Of a DNA stretch of 64,000 nt, positions 33,892 to 43,900 are shown piece by piece. The notes below the pieces were generated by a model, which worked only from the letters and a program-made list of their open reading frames with translations, was not told the origin of the DNA and ran no database searches. The number at the start of each line of letters is the position of its first letter. Positions within the stretch are counted from its first letter, which is position 1. The position numbers and the translations under genes were made by a program. This DNA comes from Smallanthus sonchifolius (lineage: Eukaryota > Streptophyta > Magnoliopsida > Asterales > Asteraceae): the NCBI GenBank assembly GCA_023525975.1, contig CM042028.1:79731501-79795500 (forward strand). The letters run 5' to 3'.

Positions 33892-35009
33892 TCATCGTGA
33901 GTCGGTAACAAGGCCATCAAGCAATGCCTGGGTAGCCCTCTCCAGCCTAACAGACCGACGTACGTGTCGGGGATGCTGTGGCGGATGGTCGTGGATGGCT
34001 TCGACGTGCGGCTGCCCGTCCTCCATCGCCACACCATGTAGCGGCTGAGGCATAGGCGGGTCCCCCTGTCCAGGCATCTGCGGCAACGGCACCGGGACCC
34101 AAACCTGGTCCTGGACGGCCCCTACGAACCGAAGGCCCTGCGGGAATCGGTGCGTGGTGCGACGGTCTAATCGGACAGGGGGAATGGCCGGTGACATCGC
34201 AGGCTCATGCACGTCAAATGGTGTAACCGAGCGCATGATCTGCGTGATGAAAGCACCGCCATACAAAAGCTCGCGCTTCTGCCGCATATAGGCAGATGCA
34301 AAATAAAGTGCAAGGCACGTCGATAGGTCGCACCGCCTGCCAGTAAGCAGACAATAGAGAAAGAAGAGGTCTCTATCGGTGCACCACTCACGGCTTTTCA
34401 GACGCGGTGCGATCGACGTCGAAATAAGCCGGTGCAGATATCTATACAAAGGGTCTCTAATACCCGAGACCCTCCCTTGGTAACCAACCAAGGACTATCT
34501 GAAATCAAGCCCCAAAAAACAAGGAGTTCCTCCTTGTCCACCTCCGTCACCGCCTCTTCAAAAAGTGGCGTGACCGTCTCAGGCTCGTGGTAGAAACCCG
34601 TCGTGACGGCCCACTGACGGAGGGTCTGACGGTAAACGATCCCAAAGATCGAAAAGGAAATATGATCCGGATCCATATCCGGCACCTCCCCGGGAAGAGG
34701 CTCTAGCCCAGCCTCTGAGAAGATGAACGTCGAAAGAAACTCGACGACCACCTTTCGGTAGGTCTCCGTGAACGATAGATCAAAAAGACGCGACCATGGC
34801 GTGTCCTGGCCGATGATGGCCCTAGCCCGCTCGGCCTCCTGTACCTCCTCGAGTAGCGCCCAATCAACTGCAGTCCCTGGACCTAACCGCACCTCCCGGA
34901 GCTTCTGGCACCGGGCATACGCCTCCGAGTCAGCCGAAAAACCCAAAAAAGGGTAGTGCGCAAGATCGTCTAGCACCTCCATATGAATATCATCATCATG
35001 ATCCGCCAT
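33892..35009 (-). pseudogene. Athila ORF1-like gene, frameshifted, inside element O
   Basis: It starts with ATG at 35009 (MADHDDDIHMEVLDDLAHYP), 150 bp downstream of a palindromic group. The body has SRLFDLSFTETYRKVVVEFL, ISFSIFGIVYRQTLRQWAV and, after a one-base loss near 34493-34498, VGYQGRVSGIRDPLYRYLHR, REWCTDRDLFFLYCLLTGR and a Pro/His-rich tail ending in RATQALLDGLVTDSR. The first and middle parts resemble the Athila ORF1 / plant retrotransposon ORF1 family. The function of that protein is unknown. Length with the frame joined is about 372 residues. GC content is well above the flanks. The gene may be part of the MULE or captured. Confidence 0.6.
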
Positions 35010-35159
35010 ATCTGATAAATAATAATAATATATTGTTTTTAATTTTAAATAATAAAAAATAAATAATAATAATATATTATTTTTAATTTTAAATAATAAT
35101 AATATATTGTTTTTTATTTTTAATAATAAATAATAATAATAATTAATTTTTTTTATTTT

Positions 35160-35430
35160 AAACCTATACGCCACGTATAGTCTTATACGTGGCATATAGG
35201 CTGTTACCGGGTAAACCAAGCCATACGCAGGGCAACCAAGCCATACGCAGGCCAGTTACCAGGAAAACTTAGCCATACGCGGGCAATCAGGCCATACGCG
35301 GGCCAAGTTGTCGAGAACATGAGCCATACGCAACGTATATATCTATACGTGGCGTATGGCTTCATCGTCTTCCTCAGACGAACTATACGCCACGTATGGC
35401 CCTATAGGTGGCGTATAGTTCTTAAGTTTC
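35160..35430. repeat. Palindromic units, second group of element O, with shortened variants
   Basis: Full units at 35163 (ctatacgccacgtatag with tatacgtggcatatag), 35325 and 35388. In between are four half-units, gccatacgcaggg and gccatacgcgggc types (35220-35310), in which one arm is lost. Confidence 0.85.
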
Positions 35431-35639
35431 AATCCAAAAATCTCTAATCTACCCAATTTTACCCGCTAATATTCAATATAAACCTAACATTAATGATCGT
35501 GGGTGTAGAGACGTACCTTTTCGAAGTTTTTTTGAGACGACAATCGTAATCAACGAGCTTTTTTGCCGGTCGCGTATGGGTTTGTGTTTGTTTGTTTTGT
35601 GTCGTTTGGGTCTGTACGCTGCGTTTTCCTAGTATATCA

Positions 35640-35735
35640 AGTGGCTATACGCCGCGTATAGATCAATACGTAGCGTATAGCTACCAACCTTTGGTATTCT
35701 ATACGCCACGTATTGACCTATATGTGGCGTATAAC
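35640..35735. repeat. Palindromic units between the two genes of element O
   Basis: Two units: ctatacgccgcgtatag + aatacgtagcgtatag (35646) and ctatacgccacgtattg + ctatatgtggcgtat (35698). Confidence 0.85.
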
Positions 35736-36162
35736 CAATACTTAAAATTAATAAAATTTAAAATAATTAACTATATTAAATTAAAATTAGTTATATTTAA
35801 TTAAAATTAATCAAAAAATAATAAAATATTAATTATAATTAACTTAAAATTAATTTAAAATTATTAAAATTACAAATAATTAAAATTTAAAATAATTAAA
35901 TTGACCCTATACTTAAAATTAATAAAAAACTAATAAAGCATCATCCGTGAGTCGTGAAGTATTGTGGAAATGTAGATCCATTAGTAGCCATTATTTTCTT
36001 AAATCGTTCAATACGATCACTGCATATATTTTCCCATTTTGCTGCATCATCATTTCGGTGCAAATTCCAAAGTGCATTCGGCGTGGGAATCGAAAAATCT
36101 CCGTCTAACTTGACGTGGATGAAATGAGCCCTGTTGACGTGAACTAATGATACAGTTTGATG

Positions 36163-39100
36163 TTAAGCGTGAACGTTTGGACCAAACCACAATGGAAAAA
36201 ATGTTTGATTACCGGCGATGCTTAAAAGATGAACAATCACCCCAAATCTTTGAGCAATTAGGAGTCCTGTGTATGGCATCGACATCCAACGACTAACTAG
36301 TGCGGCTTTCACATCCTGCCAATCTATTGTGTGACGTAGCATATCATACTCTTGAAAGGCGACTCTGTCAAAAACAGTTCTCCACCATTCCTCTTTATTG
36401 TCTATCTCCTGTAGAAGTTGTTGTCTGATAAAAAGCCACCGGTTTTCATTTAACCCTAAGCCCAAAGCTACCGATCGAAAACCACAGTTACCGTCGGGAT
36501 TTACATCCTGTATATGTGAAATGTACGGATGAAAGACAGACGGTATCGAATCCTTAAAACAATTTATATTATTAACCACATCTTTCCCCATAATCAATGG
36601 AAAACCAAGATAGGCGTTATCATCTTGTGGTTGCTTTCCTTTACCCTTCGTTGGACGACGGTGTTGAATGACCGAACTCGCTTGTATCGAGTCTTGTGAC
36701 GCAATGTACGAGCTGTGTCTCGCAGGGTCACATTTGCTTTGTTGGGATCCTGTGAATGAGCTGTTTCTCGCGACATCATGTTTCCTTTGTTGTTGCTTTT
36801 TCAAAGTTGGACGACCGCGAGTATCTTCTTGTACCACAGGCGCTTTCTTGTTACTTTTGCTCGGAAAGACCACCCCTGCGATTCTCGACAGCATACTTCT
36901 TTTGACCTGATCAGGTTCTGAAATAATTTTGTTTCTCACTTGATCAAGTACTTTATCCACGTCTACATTTTCATCATCGACAAACGACGGTTTTAAATCA
37001 AGTTTCCTCCAGAAGACGTCCAACGCATCTAGCGGGATTCTGCCACATGTAGCTTCGATACTTGCTAGACGACAAGCACACGGCAACCCACAACTACTGA
37101 AAAGTTGGCAACCACACGTTGCATTTTGTTTCCGTATATGTGATAACTTGTACCACTCGTTTTCTAACAAATTTAGAGCTTTATGTGAAACCTTACCGTG
37201 CAGGTTATCAAACAATTCAATAGCTATGTGGCTATCCATTTTTCTTATGAGGCTTGTTCCAAACGCAAACTGTAATTGATAATATTGATCTGTTACAATT
37301 TCATCAACAAACCCAACAAGTCTATCTAGGGAGCTGTTAGCATTTCTAAGATAACTCTTTAAAAGCGAATGCTGGCTCTCAACTCGGTTCGTTGTTTGTT
37401 GACCAAAATTGAGGTTTTTGTTGGACCAGGCGGATACAAACTTTTCTTTATACGGGTCCAACCAATTTTTAGTCACATAATGTATAACTCCTGGAAAAAT
37501 ATTGAATAAATATTTAAATATTTAATAATTAATCAATGTTGGGTATAATTTTGAGACTGATGCTGTCAATCGAAATTACAGTATCGAAACTACTAGTTTC
37601 GGTTGAACTTTTGTTCAATCGAAACTACTAGTTTCGGTTGAACATTTGTTCAATCGAAACTAGGTAGTTTCGATACCTGTATTTCAGGCCCATTGGGCGG
37701 TGGCTTGGAAAACAATCCGGAAATATTTTATATTCAAAACTTACTTCCTCGTTTGGCAGCATACAGTCGTTCGTAAAGCCGGTTGAAGTTGTACTGGTAT
37801 ATATCTGGCGTGGGAGACTCACATAATACCGACCATGAATACTTGAAATTTGCCCAGTCTTCGTCTGTAAATGATGTCCTGCAATGTTTTACGATATTCT
37901 CGTGTATGTGCCACCGACATAGGTTCTTCGAACAATCCGAAAATATTTTATCACATGCGTTCATAAGAGCTTTGTCCCTGTCTGTTACTATCACACGCGG
38001 CTCCATACACTTTTGCAACATTGCTTTTATTTGCAGTAGCACCCAGACGAAGTTTTCCTCTCGTTCTTTTGATATAAATGCATGAGCGACGCAAAACGAC
38101 TGGTGTGTGGAGGTCACACCGACCACTTGGACAAATGGAAGTCTATACATGTTTGTTTTGTAAGTCGCGTCGATCATCAACACGTGCGGGAACGCACGCC
38201 ACATCTCAAACGATTTCGGATGAACAAGGAATATCTCCTCCACAATATTTGTGGCAGGATCTTCCCGAGTATAGTAGACGTATTTTTTAGAAGAAAGCAG
38301 GTTTTCCAGAATATGCATTGGAGTTTCACCGACTCTCGTTTCGTTTTTTATCTTTTGTATCGCATTATAAATGTCCTTTTTAATGCAACTACTCTCTGGG
38401 TTTTGTTCCCTTATAGTTGTCAGAATGTTTCGTGGCAACATGTTTTGCGAATACAACTTCGCCACCAAAAGTTGTTCCGACTGAGACAGTCTCCTCGCAA
38501 AGGAGTGCGCCTCAAGATGTTGACTAGGATCGTGGTTATGACTGTCATCCTTCACCGTTAATTTCCAATCACCAGTATTTTCTTGGTACTCTCCTTCTAA
38601 TTTAAAGGGACAACCTATTTTCTTGCTACCGGCACGTCTAACCGTGGCAGTAGATGCACGTTCGCCGTGACGGTTACACACAAACCACACCTTGATAAAC
38701 GGTTCCGTCGGATCGTCGCCTTTTCTCCTCGATCGTCGGGTGACAAGGACGTAACCATTCTCACGTCCTATCCTGACCGCCCAATCCACCAACTAGTCAC
38801 GAGACTGAAAATTCTGGTCAGTTTTATACGACACGTTTTGATGGTTTTGTTCCTCGTCTTCGGACACGAAGTCGTCGGTTTGTTGTGTCGGGTATGAGAC
38901 TTCACCGTATACGTAGTCGTCGGTTTGTTGTGTCGGGTATGAGACTTCACCGTATACGTAGTTGTTCGTGGGCTGTGTAAGGTAAGACGGTTCACCGTAT
39001 ACGAACTCGGGATTGCTCAGTGGCTCGTTCAAATCTGGAAGCCTTACCTGTTGATGAGAATAAACGTCGGACGAGACCTCCTCTCGGTTCACCTCTTGAA

Positions 39101-39182
39101 TGCCAGAACTTTGCGGGTTGTTTTCCACCGACTCGTTAGAATATACTTGAAAACCGTAGTTACCATCCCACCACCAAGACAT
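36163..39182 (-). pseudogene. FAR1/MULE-type transposase with SWIM and OTU domains, one internal stop
   Basis: Two exons give 921 codons: 39182-37745 and 37490-36163, with a 254-bp GT-AG intron (donor GTAAGT, acceptor ttttccag) that preserves frame. N-terminus: acidic, with VYGEVSYPTQQTDD-type repeats. Then a FAR1-like zinc region (GCPFKLEG, SHNHDP), the MULE transposase core (Asp in VLMIDATYKTN, Asp in VIVTDRDKALMNA, Glu in NRVESQHSLLK), a SWIM finger (CGCQLFSSCGLPCAC) and a C-terminal OTU-like domain (NPDGNCGFRSVALGLG with catalytic-type Asp and Cys). I could not assign the OTU His securely. TAG at 38793-38795, where Glu is usual, is the only lesion I see, so full-length protein would need readthrough. 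A start downstream of the stop is possible but would lose only the acidic tail. Confidence 0.88.
37560..37670. repeat. Repeated near-palindromes inside the transposase intron
   Basis: cgaaactactagtttcggtt occurs twice (about 37584 and 37625), followed by a related cgaaactaggtagtttcg. They lie fully within the intron and do not affect the splice sites. Confidence 0.7.
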
Positions 39183-39269
39183 GTTTATAATTTTTATGAG
39201 ATTGTTTAGAATTTTCTTTTGAAAGTATACGTTCGAATGAGAATATCGTGTGTCATTAAATACACAAAA

Positions 39270-39550
39270 TTTGGGCCCTATACGCATCGTATAGGCCAAT
39301 ACGGTGCGTATAGGGTACGAGGTATTTTCTGCAACTAGTCATCCATCACATCTCTATACGCCGCGTATAGGTCAATACGAGGCGTATAGCGAGGTGATGG
39401 ATGACTAGTTGCAGAAAGTACCTCGTACGCTATACGTCCTCGTATTGTCCTATACGATGCGTATAGGATTGGAATGACCATGTTGTAAGAGAATGTCCGG
39501 TATGGGAAATTGTGAAGGGCTATACGCATCGTATTACCCTATACGATGCA
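39270..39550. repeat. Palindromic units upstream of the transposase gene, with a long hairpin
   Basis: Units at 39279, 39354, 39430 and 39521. Around the second one, 39316-39349 and 39394-39427 are 34-base inverted repeats with one mismatch, so the unit forms the loop of a long hairpin between the transposase start and the right end of the element. Confidence 0.88.
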
Positions 39551-39586
39551 TATATGGCCAAGTCCAAATAGCAATTCTCGTGTGCC

Positions 39587-39727
39587 ATTAGTAGTCCCCT
39601 ACACCTTTGCAAGAACCCCCACAAACATTTACCATCGCCTGAAAACATTCCCAGAACCAGCACTCCCAAAGTTTTGTTCCTCTCTGCCGTTCACGCCGCC
39701 TTCTCAAACATTCCCAGAACCAACACC
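39587..39727. other. Sequence between MULE and CACTA: diverged tandem repeat
   Basis: aacattcccagaaccagcac and cccaaagttttgttcctct recur in a unit of about 75 bp here and again right of the CACTA element (43544-43640), with ccgttcacgccgcc-type segments. The CACTA element inserted within this repeat. No gene is supported. Confidence 0.6.
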
Positions 39728-39764
39728 CACTACTAGAAATCTAGGCAGATTCGACGACCAATAT

Positions 39765-40425
39765 CGACGACATATGTCGTCGAGATTAAGGGGACCAGTC
39801 CCGACGACACGTCGTCGGCGATGGTCTCCAGTTCTCGAGATTTTTTTTGTCACCTTTTCTCGACGACACGTCGTCGGGGATCGTTAACCGGGAAAAAGTG
39901 AAAGCTTTTGGCGCTTACCCGGAAAAGCTGAAAACTTGTATCGACGACACGTCGTCGATATTGATATTTTTAATTTTTTTTTCTTTTTTTTTTGCCTGGT
40001 AAAATATTAAAAAATTAATTTTTAAATAAAATACCTAATATCGACGACATGTCGTCGATATTGGTAAAAAAAATTAATTTTTTAATAGAATAACCAATCT
40101 CGACGACATGTCGTCGAGATTGGTCTAACCTGGTAATTAGACGGCATAAACCCTTCTTCTCCTCATTTGTGCCATCTTTTTCCTCTCAAACTCTCTCTCG
40201 ACTACACCTATAAAATCCGACCATTTTGCTAAAAAATCCAACGTTTTCTACCTCATTCTTCACCATTAATATTCTTATTCAAGTGGTTAGACCCGATTTT
40301 GACTTTTTTTGTAATTTTTTTTTATAATCGGAAATTTCTAATTAAAATCTTGTGTAGGTGAAGTTTTTGGGCTAAGTGAAGTGGTTGGAAGCTTGATTGA
40401 GTGTTTTCCCGACGACGTGTCGTCG
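39765..40425. repeat. Left subterminal palindromes of element P
   Basis: Seven copies of cgacgac-ayg/acg-gtcgtcg: near 39769, 39812, 39861, 39939, 40040, 40098 and 40408. The best is the perfect palindrome tcgacgacatgtcgtcga. Outer bases vary in matched pairs (atcga..tcgat, ctcga..tcgag). Confidence 0.92.
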
Positions 40426-40440
40426 TTCCAAGAAATTTTC

Positions 40441-40954
40441 GGAGGTAATATGTATATTTTTTGTGTTTATAGGTGTATTTGGATAGTTTTATATAGATTT
40501 ATAAATGTTTGTATAATGTTTTGGTATTAGGTTTAGATTTGAGAGATTTAGTTTTGTATAAATGTTGGTTAATTTATATAGATGTGTTCATTTTTTTTAT
40601 GAAAATTGATAGTTAATTTATATAGATGTATGGATTATTTGTGAAATTGGTGAATTTTATATAAATGTTTGTTTAATGTGAATTTTATATAGATGTTTGT
40701 TTAATGTATGGATTATTTTAATTGATAGTTAATTTATATAGATGTATGGATTATTGGTGAAAATTGATAGTTAATTTATATAGATGTTTGTTTAATGTAA
40801 TTATTATTTTTATGAATTGTATAATGTTATTTATTAGTTTGTATGATATTATTTATTTGGGTATTTGTATGTATTTGTGAAATGTATTATTGGTTGTGTT
40901 ATGTATATATTATTTGTATGAATTGTATAATGTATTATTGGTTGTGTTATGTAT
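40441..40954 (+). other. AT-rich stretch of element P without coding sequence
   Basis: Loose repeats of ttatatagatgtatggatta and tttgtttaatgtaa fill this stretch. The TNPD body would be expected here, but no frame carries it, which suggests an internal deletion. Confidence 0.6.
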
Positions 40955-41334
40955 ATATTACTTCTCGCGCCGTCGGCAAGTGGAAGGTTGTGGAAGACGT
41001 TTATCATCGGAAACTTTGGGAGGATACCGGTGTTGTTAACGAGATAGATGTACTTCACGACACTCGATCATCTGATTATAACTTGGTTGTCAACTCAAAC
41101 CTTGAAAGTAATGTTAACGAGGGTCCAAGTACCAGTGTCGTACATGACACTCAATCATGTAGTATGTTTATCGACTTAGGCTACTTGCCCATGGTGTCGA
41201 CTTTAGGTGAAGGTGCTCACTCGAGTCTTAACCCCCAGATTGTGGCTGATGATGTTGAGGAAGAGGAGGAGGAGGAAGGCACATACACTTTGGATGAGGA
41301 CGACAACGATGATATTAGTGATGATTCTGATTGA
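40955..41334 (+). pseudogene. Last exon of a TNPD-like CACTA transposase
   Basis: From about 40961 the frame reads RAVGKWKVVEDVYHRKLWED, then VLHDTRSSDYNLVV, and ends in a strongly acidic tail (DDVEEEEEEEG, DEDDNDDISDDSD). That is the usual C-terminus of plant TNPD-type transposases. The ATG at 40843 lies in AT-rich repeats and is not a credible start. The catalytic domain is absent upstream. Confidence 0.75.
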
Positions 41335-41415
41335 CTTGTAATGTATGTGACACTTATTTTTATTGATGTATGTAGACACTGTCATTTTATTAAATTCAAT
41401 TTTATGTAGGTATAT

Positions 41416-43004
41416 ATGGCGACTTATGCTCGATCACATGGTGGTGACGGTGGGGGTCGTGATCCACGGCGGAATTCTAGGAGGCTCCCTACTGATTGCG
41501 AGTCTTGTAAGTTACTTGTTTTAGTTTGCTAATACTTCAAATTCATGTAACATCTGCGAGTCTTGTAAGTTACTTATTTTAGTTTGATAATTCTTCAAAT
41601 TCATGTAACATCTGCGAGTATTAAATTCATGTACCAGCTTCCTCAAAAAAAGTAAGGGGCCGTGGTAGAAATCTTGATATGCTGGAGGCGTTTGCCCAAA
41701 ATGGAAACAAGCCACTCCCACTAGAGCTTGATCCAACTCATGAGACCTACAAGTTTTTCGGTCCGAATGGTCGATGGTTTGTTCGACAAATAACTATTGC
41801 TCTCGAAAAAATCCCATCACACTATATAGGTTGGGAGTCTATTCCTAGGGAGCATCAAAGCACCGTATTTCGCAATCTTCATGTAAGTATAAAATGTAAT
41901 TTAATAACATTCATAATTATTAAGTGTTTCCTAATTACCTTTTTTTTACAGAATTACTTTGATTTAGAAAGCTGGAGTAACACACCGCAGTGGCCACAAA
42001 TATCTGCGGGCATCCATGATGATTGTGCCCGTAGATTTCGTGACCGCAAATCTACTTTAAAGAGACATTTTGAATCGGTTGGTGGTTACGAGGAGTTGGA
42101 AGAAGCAAGGAATAATCCTCATGAGTCCATCAGTTCCGGCAATTGGAATCCCCTCATCGACATATTGTACCTTGATCCCGCATATATTGCACGCTGCAAT
42201 CAAAATTCTTCAAACCGAGCTAAACAACCATACGCCAATACTAGTGGGAGCAAGTAATTTGCTCAACGGCGATATGAGGAGGTAACAAAAGTTGTTAATA
42301 TTTTTCTAAAAATGAATTCATAAGTTAGTCAAATATTAGTAACATTATTTTTGTTGTTTATAGGTACAACAAGGTGGAACCGTCAGCCTAATTGATGGTT
42401 GGAGACGTATGCACACGTCTCACGGCACATGGGTCAACGATCAGGCACAAAACGATTGGGTAAGTATATATATCGATAAGGGAATTCTAAGTTTGGGAAA
42501 TACACTAGAATATTGATCATATTGGTTATTGTTGGTTTTTATTATAGGTTTTTATTGAGTTTTGTTGAATTATTATGTTTATTGAGTATTTTTAAGTAGG
42601 TTGGCTATTGAGTTTTGTTGAATTATTATGTTTATTGAGTATTGTTAAGTAGGTTGGCTATCAATTTTGTAGTCGTTATGCTGTCGGATTTCTGAATTTT
42701 TTTTTATATGTGTACTTTTTGTTTATTATAGAATACAATTCAAGAAGAATTGACCCGGATGCAACAAGAAGACGGAGTTGTTGATGAGGAAGAGGTCCTA
42801 AAACGTGCCCTTGGCGAGAGACGCGGTTGGAGCCGAGGAGTTGGAAGAAAAGTTAGAAACATGCCCACTAATGTTTCGGCTCTCTCCGAGTCTCAATTCA
42901 ACGAATTAAAAGAACAAATTCGTGAACTGAATGAGACCGTGAAACAGATGCAACATGACCGCAACCAATCCGGCAACCAAAATGACGACGATCAAGATGA
43001 ATAA
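41416..43004 (+). pseudogene. TNPA-like gene (Ptta/En/Spm family) with five exons and one internal stop
   Basis: Exons with consensus GT-AG borders and a consistent frame: 41416-41506, 41638-41882, 41952-42281, 42364-42459 and 42732-43004. The protein starts MATYARSHGGDGGGRDPRRN. It contains RGRNLDMLEAF, GRWFVRQITIALEKIPSHYI and WESIPREHQSTVFRNL (typical of the family), NRAKQPYANTSGSK then FAQRRYEE, and ends in a coiled-coil-like tail (ELKEQIRELNETVKQMQHDR). TAA at 42255-42257 sits where Ser is expected between GSK and FAQ. All other sites look functional. In relatives this protein binds subterminal repeats. Confidence 0.85.
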
Positions 43005-43194
43005 ACTTGGTTGTAACTTTTATTTGAACGATTTGTAATAACTTATACAATTTGTATACTTTTTGTTAGATGTTTTAAGTAATATATTGTTGTGAAATGT
43101 ATTAATATATAACAGGTTTGACAGGTTCTGAATTTTGTGTATTACATTACTGGAAATTTTTAAAATTCTAAAAAATATTTTTTTTTAAAATAAC

Positions 43195-43510
43195 CCAGTC
43201 TCGACGACATGTCGTCGGGATTGAGGTTTCCAGATTTAAAAAAAAAGATTAAATAAAATTTAAATCGATCAATCTCGACGACATGTCGTCGAGACTGATA
43301 TTTAATTTTTATTTAATCTTTTTTTTTTAAATTGAAAAGCTATTACCGACGGGAAAATATCGACGACATGTCGTCGATAAAAGGGTAATCTATATCGACG
43401 ACGTTTTCTCGACGACTTTTCAAGCAGTCCCGACGGAACTCTGCCGACGAGGCAATATCGACGACATGTCGTCGAGAAAGGTTATTTCGACGACGTGTCG
43501 TCGATAAAGG
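43195..43510. repeat. Right subterminal palindromes of element P
   Basis: Five copies of the cgacgacatgtcgtcg palindrome: near 43199, 43275, 43358, 43453 and 43486, with the same paired variation of outer bases as on the left side. Confidence 0.92.
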
Positions 43511-43540
43511 TCGTTGAATCTGCCTAAAATTCTTGTAGTG

Positions 43541-43900
43541 ACCCCCAAAGCTTTGTTCCTCTTTGCCGTAACGACACCCCACCGCCGTTAACGCCGCCTG
43601 AATAAAACCAATTTCTTTCTTCCCTACCGTCGCCTGAAAAGTTACGCAGAACCAACCCCCCCAAGATTCCGCCTCTTCATAGTCCACGTTCAGGTATGTC
43701 TATGGTTTATGGTTTTTTTTATTCAGACTTCCGAATCCTTTTACAGCAAAGGAACGATAACAATTGGATACGAAATAACACAAATACCCGATTCTTAAAG
43801 CAACCGGTATGTCATCACTCCCGTTTTATACCATTGTTGATTTGATCATTGGATGCTAAGATGTGTTTATTCTGTTTTATGCGAGTTCTGATCTTGCTGA
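43541..43900 (+). other. Right flank of element P: tandem-repeat continuation and possible 5' UTR remnant
   Basis: It begins with the acc duplication and continues the repeat seen at 39630-39727 (cccaaagctttgttcctctt). cacgttcag followed by gtatgtctatgg at 43693 looks like a splice donor, but no coding exon can be joined to it. Confidence 0.4.

Larger units (their letters stand above)
33134..39586 (-). mobile_element. Element O: MULE with two genes and dispersed palindromic units
   Basis: The left end (cacggaatattgctaattgg) and the reverse complement of the right end (cacgagaattgctatttgga) align as imperfect terminal repeats of about 28 bp. Between them lie an Athila-ORF1-like gene, a FAR1/MULE-type transposase gene with OTU domain, and at least ten ctatacg..cgtatag palindromic units. 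The left terminus touches the copia LTR, so copia probably landed in it, and the 9-bp target duplication cannot be checked. The stretch 33386-33715 is AT-rich and gene-free. Confidence 0.75.
39728..43540 (+). mobile_element. Element P: CACTA (En/Spm) transposon with both ends and TSD acc
   Basis: Left TIR cactactagaaatctaggca (39728 on) and right TIR, reverse complement cactacaagaattttaggca (ending 43540), match at 28 of 32 positions. The 3-bp flanks are acc on both sides (39725-39727, 43541-43543), as expected for CACTA. The interior has palindromic subterminal repeats, the last exon of a TNPD-like gene and a five-exon TNPA-like gene. The catalytic TNPD body is missing, so the element is non-autonomous. 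Confidence 0.95.

Noticed and set aside
33165..39550. Regularly spaced palindromes resembling a CRISPR array
   Set aside because: Spacing is irregular, the repeats vary, they are split into groups by genes, and the context is a plant MULE.
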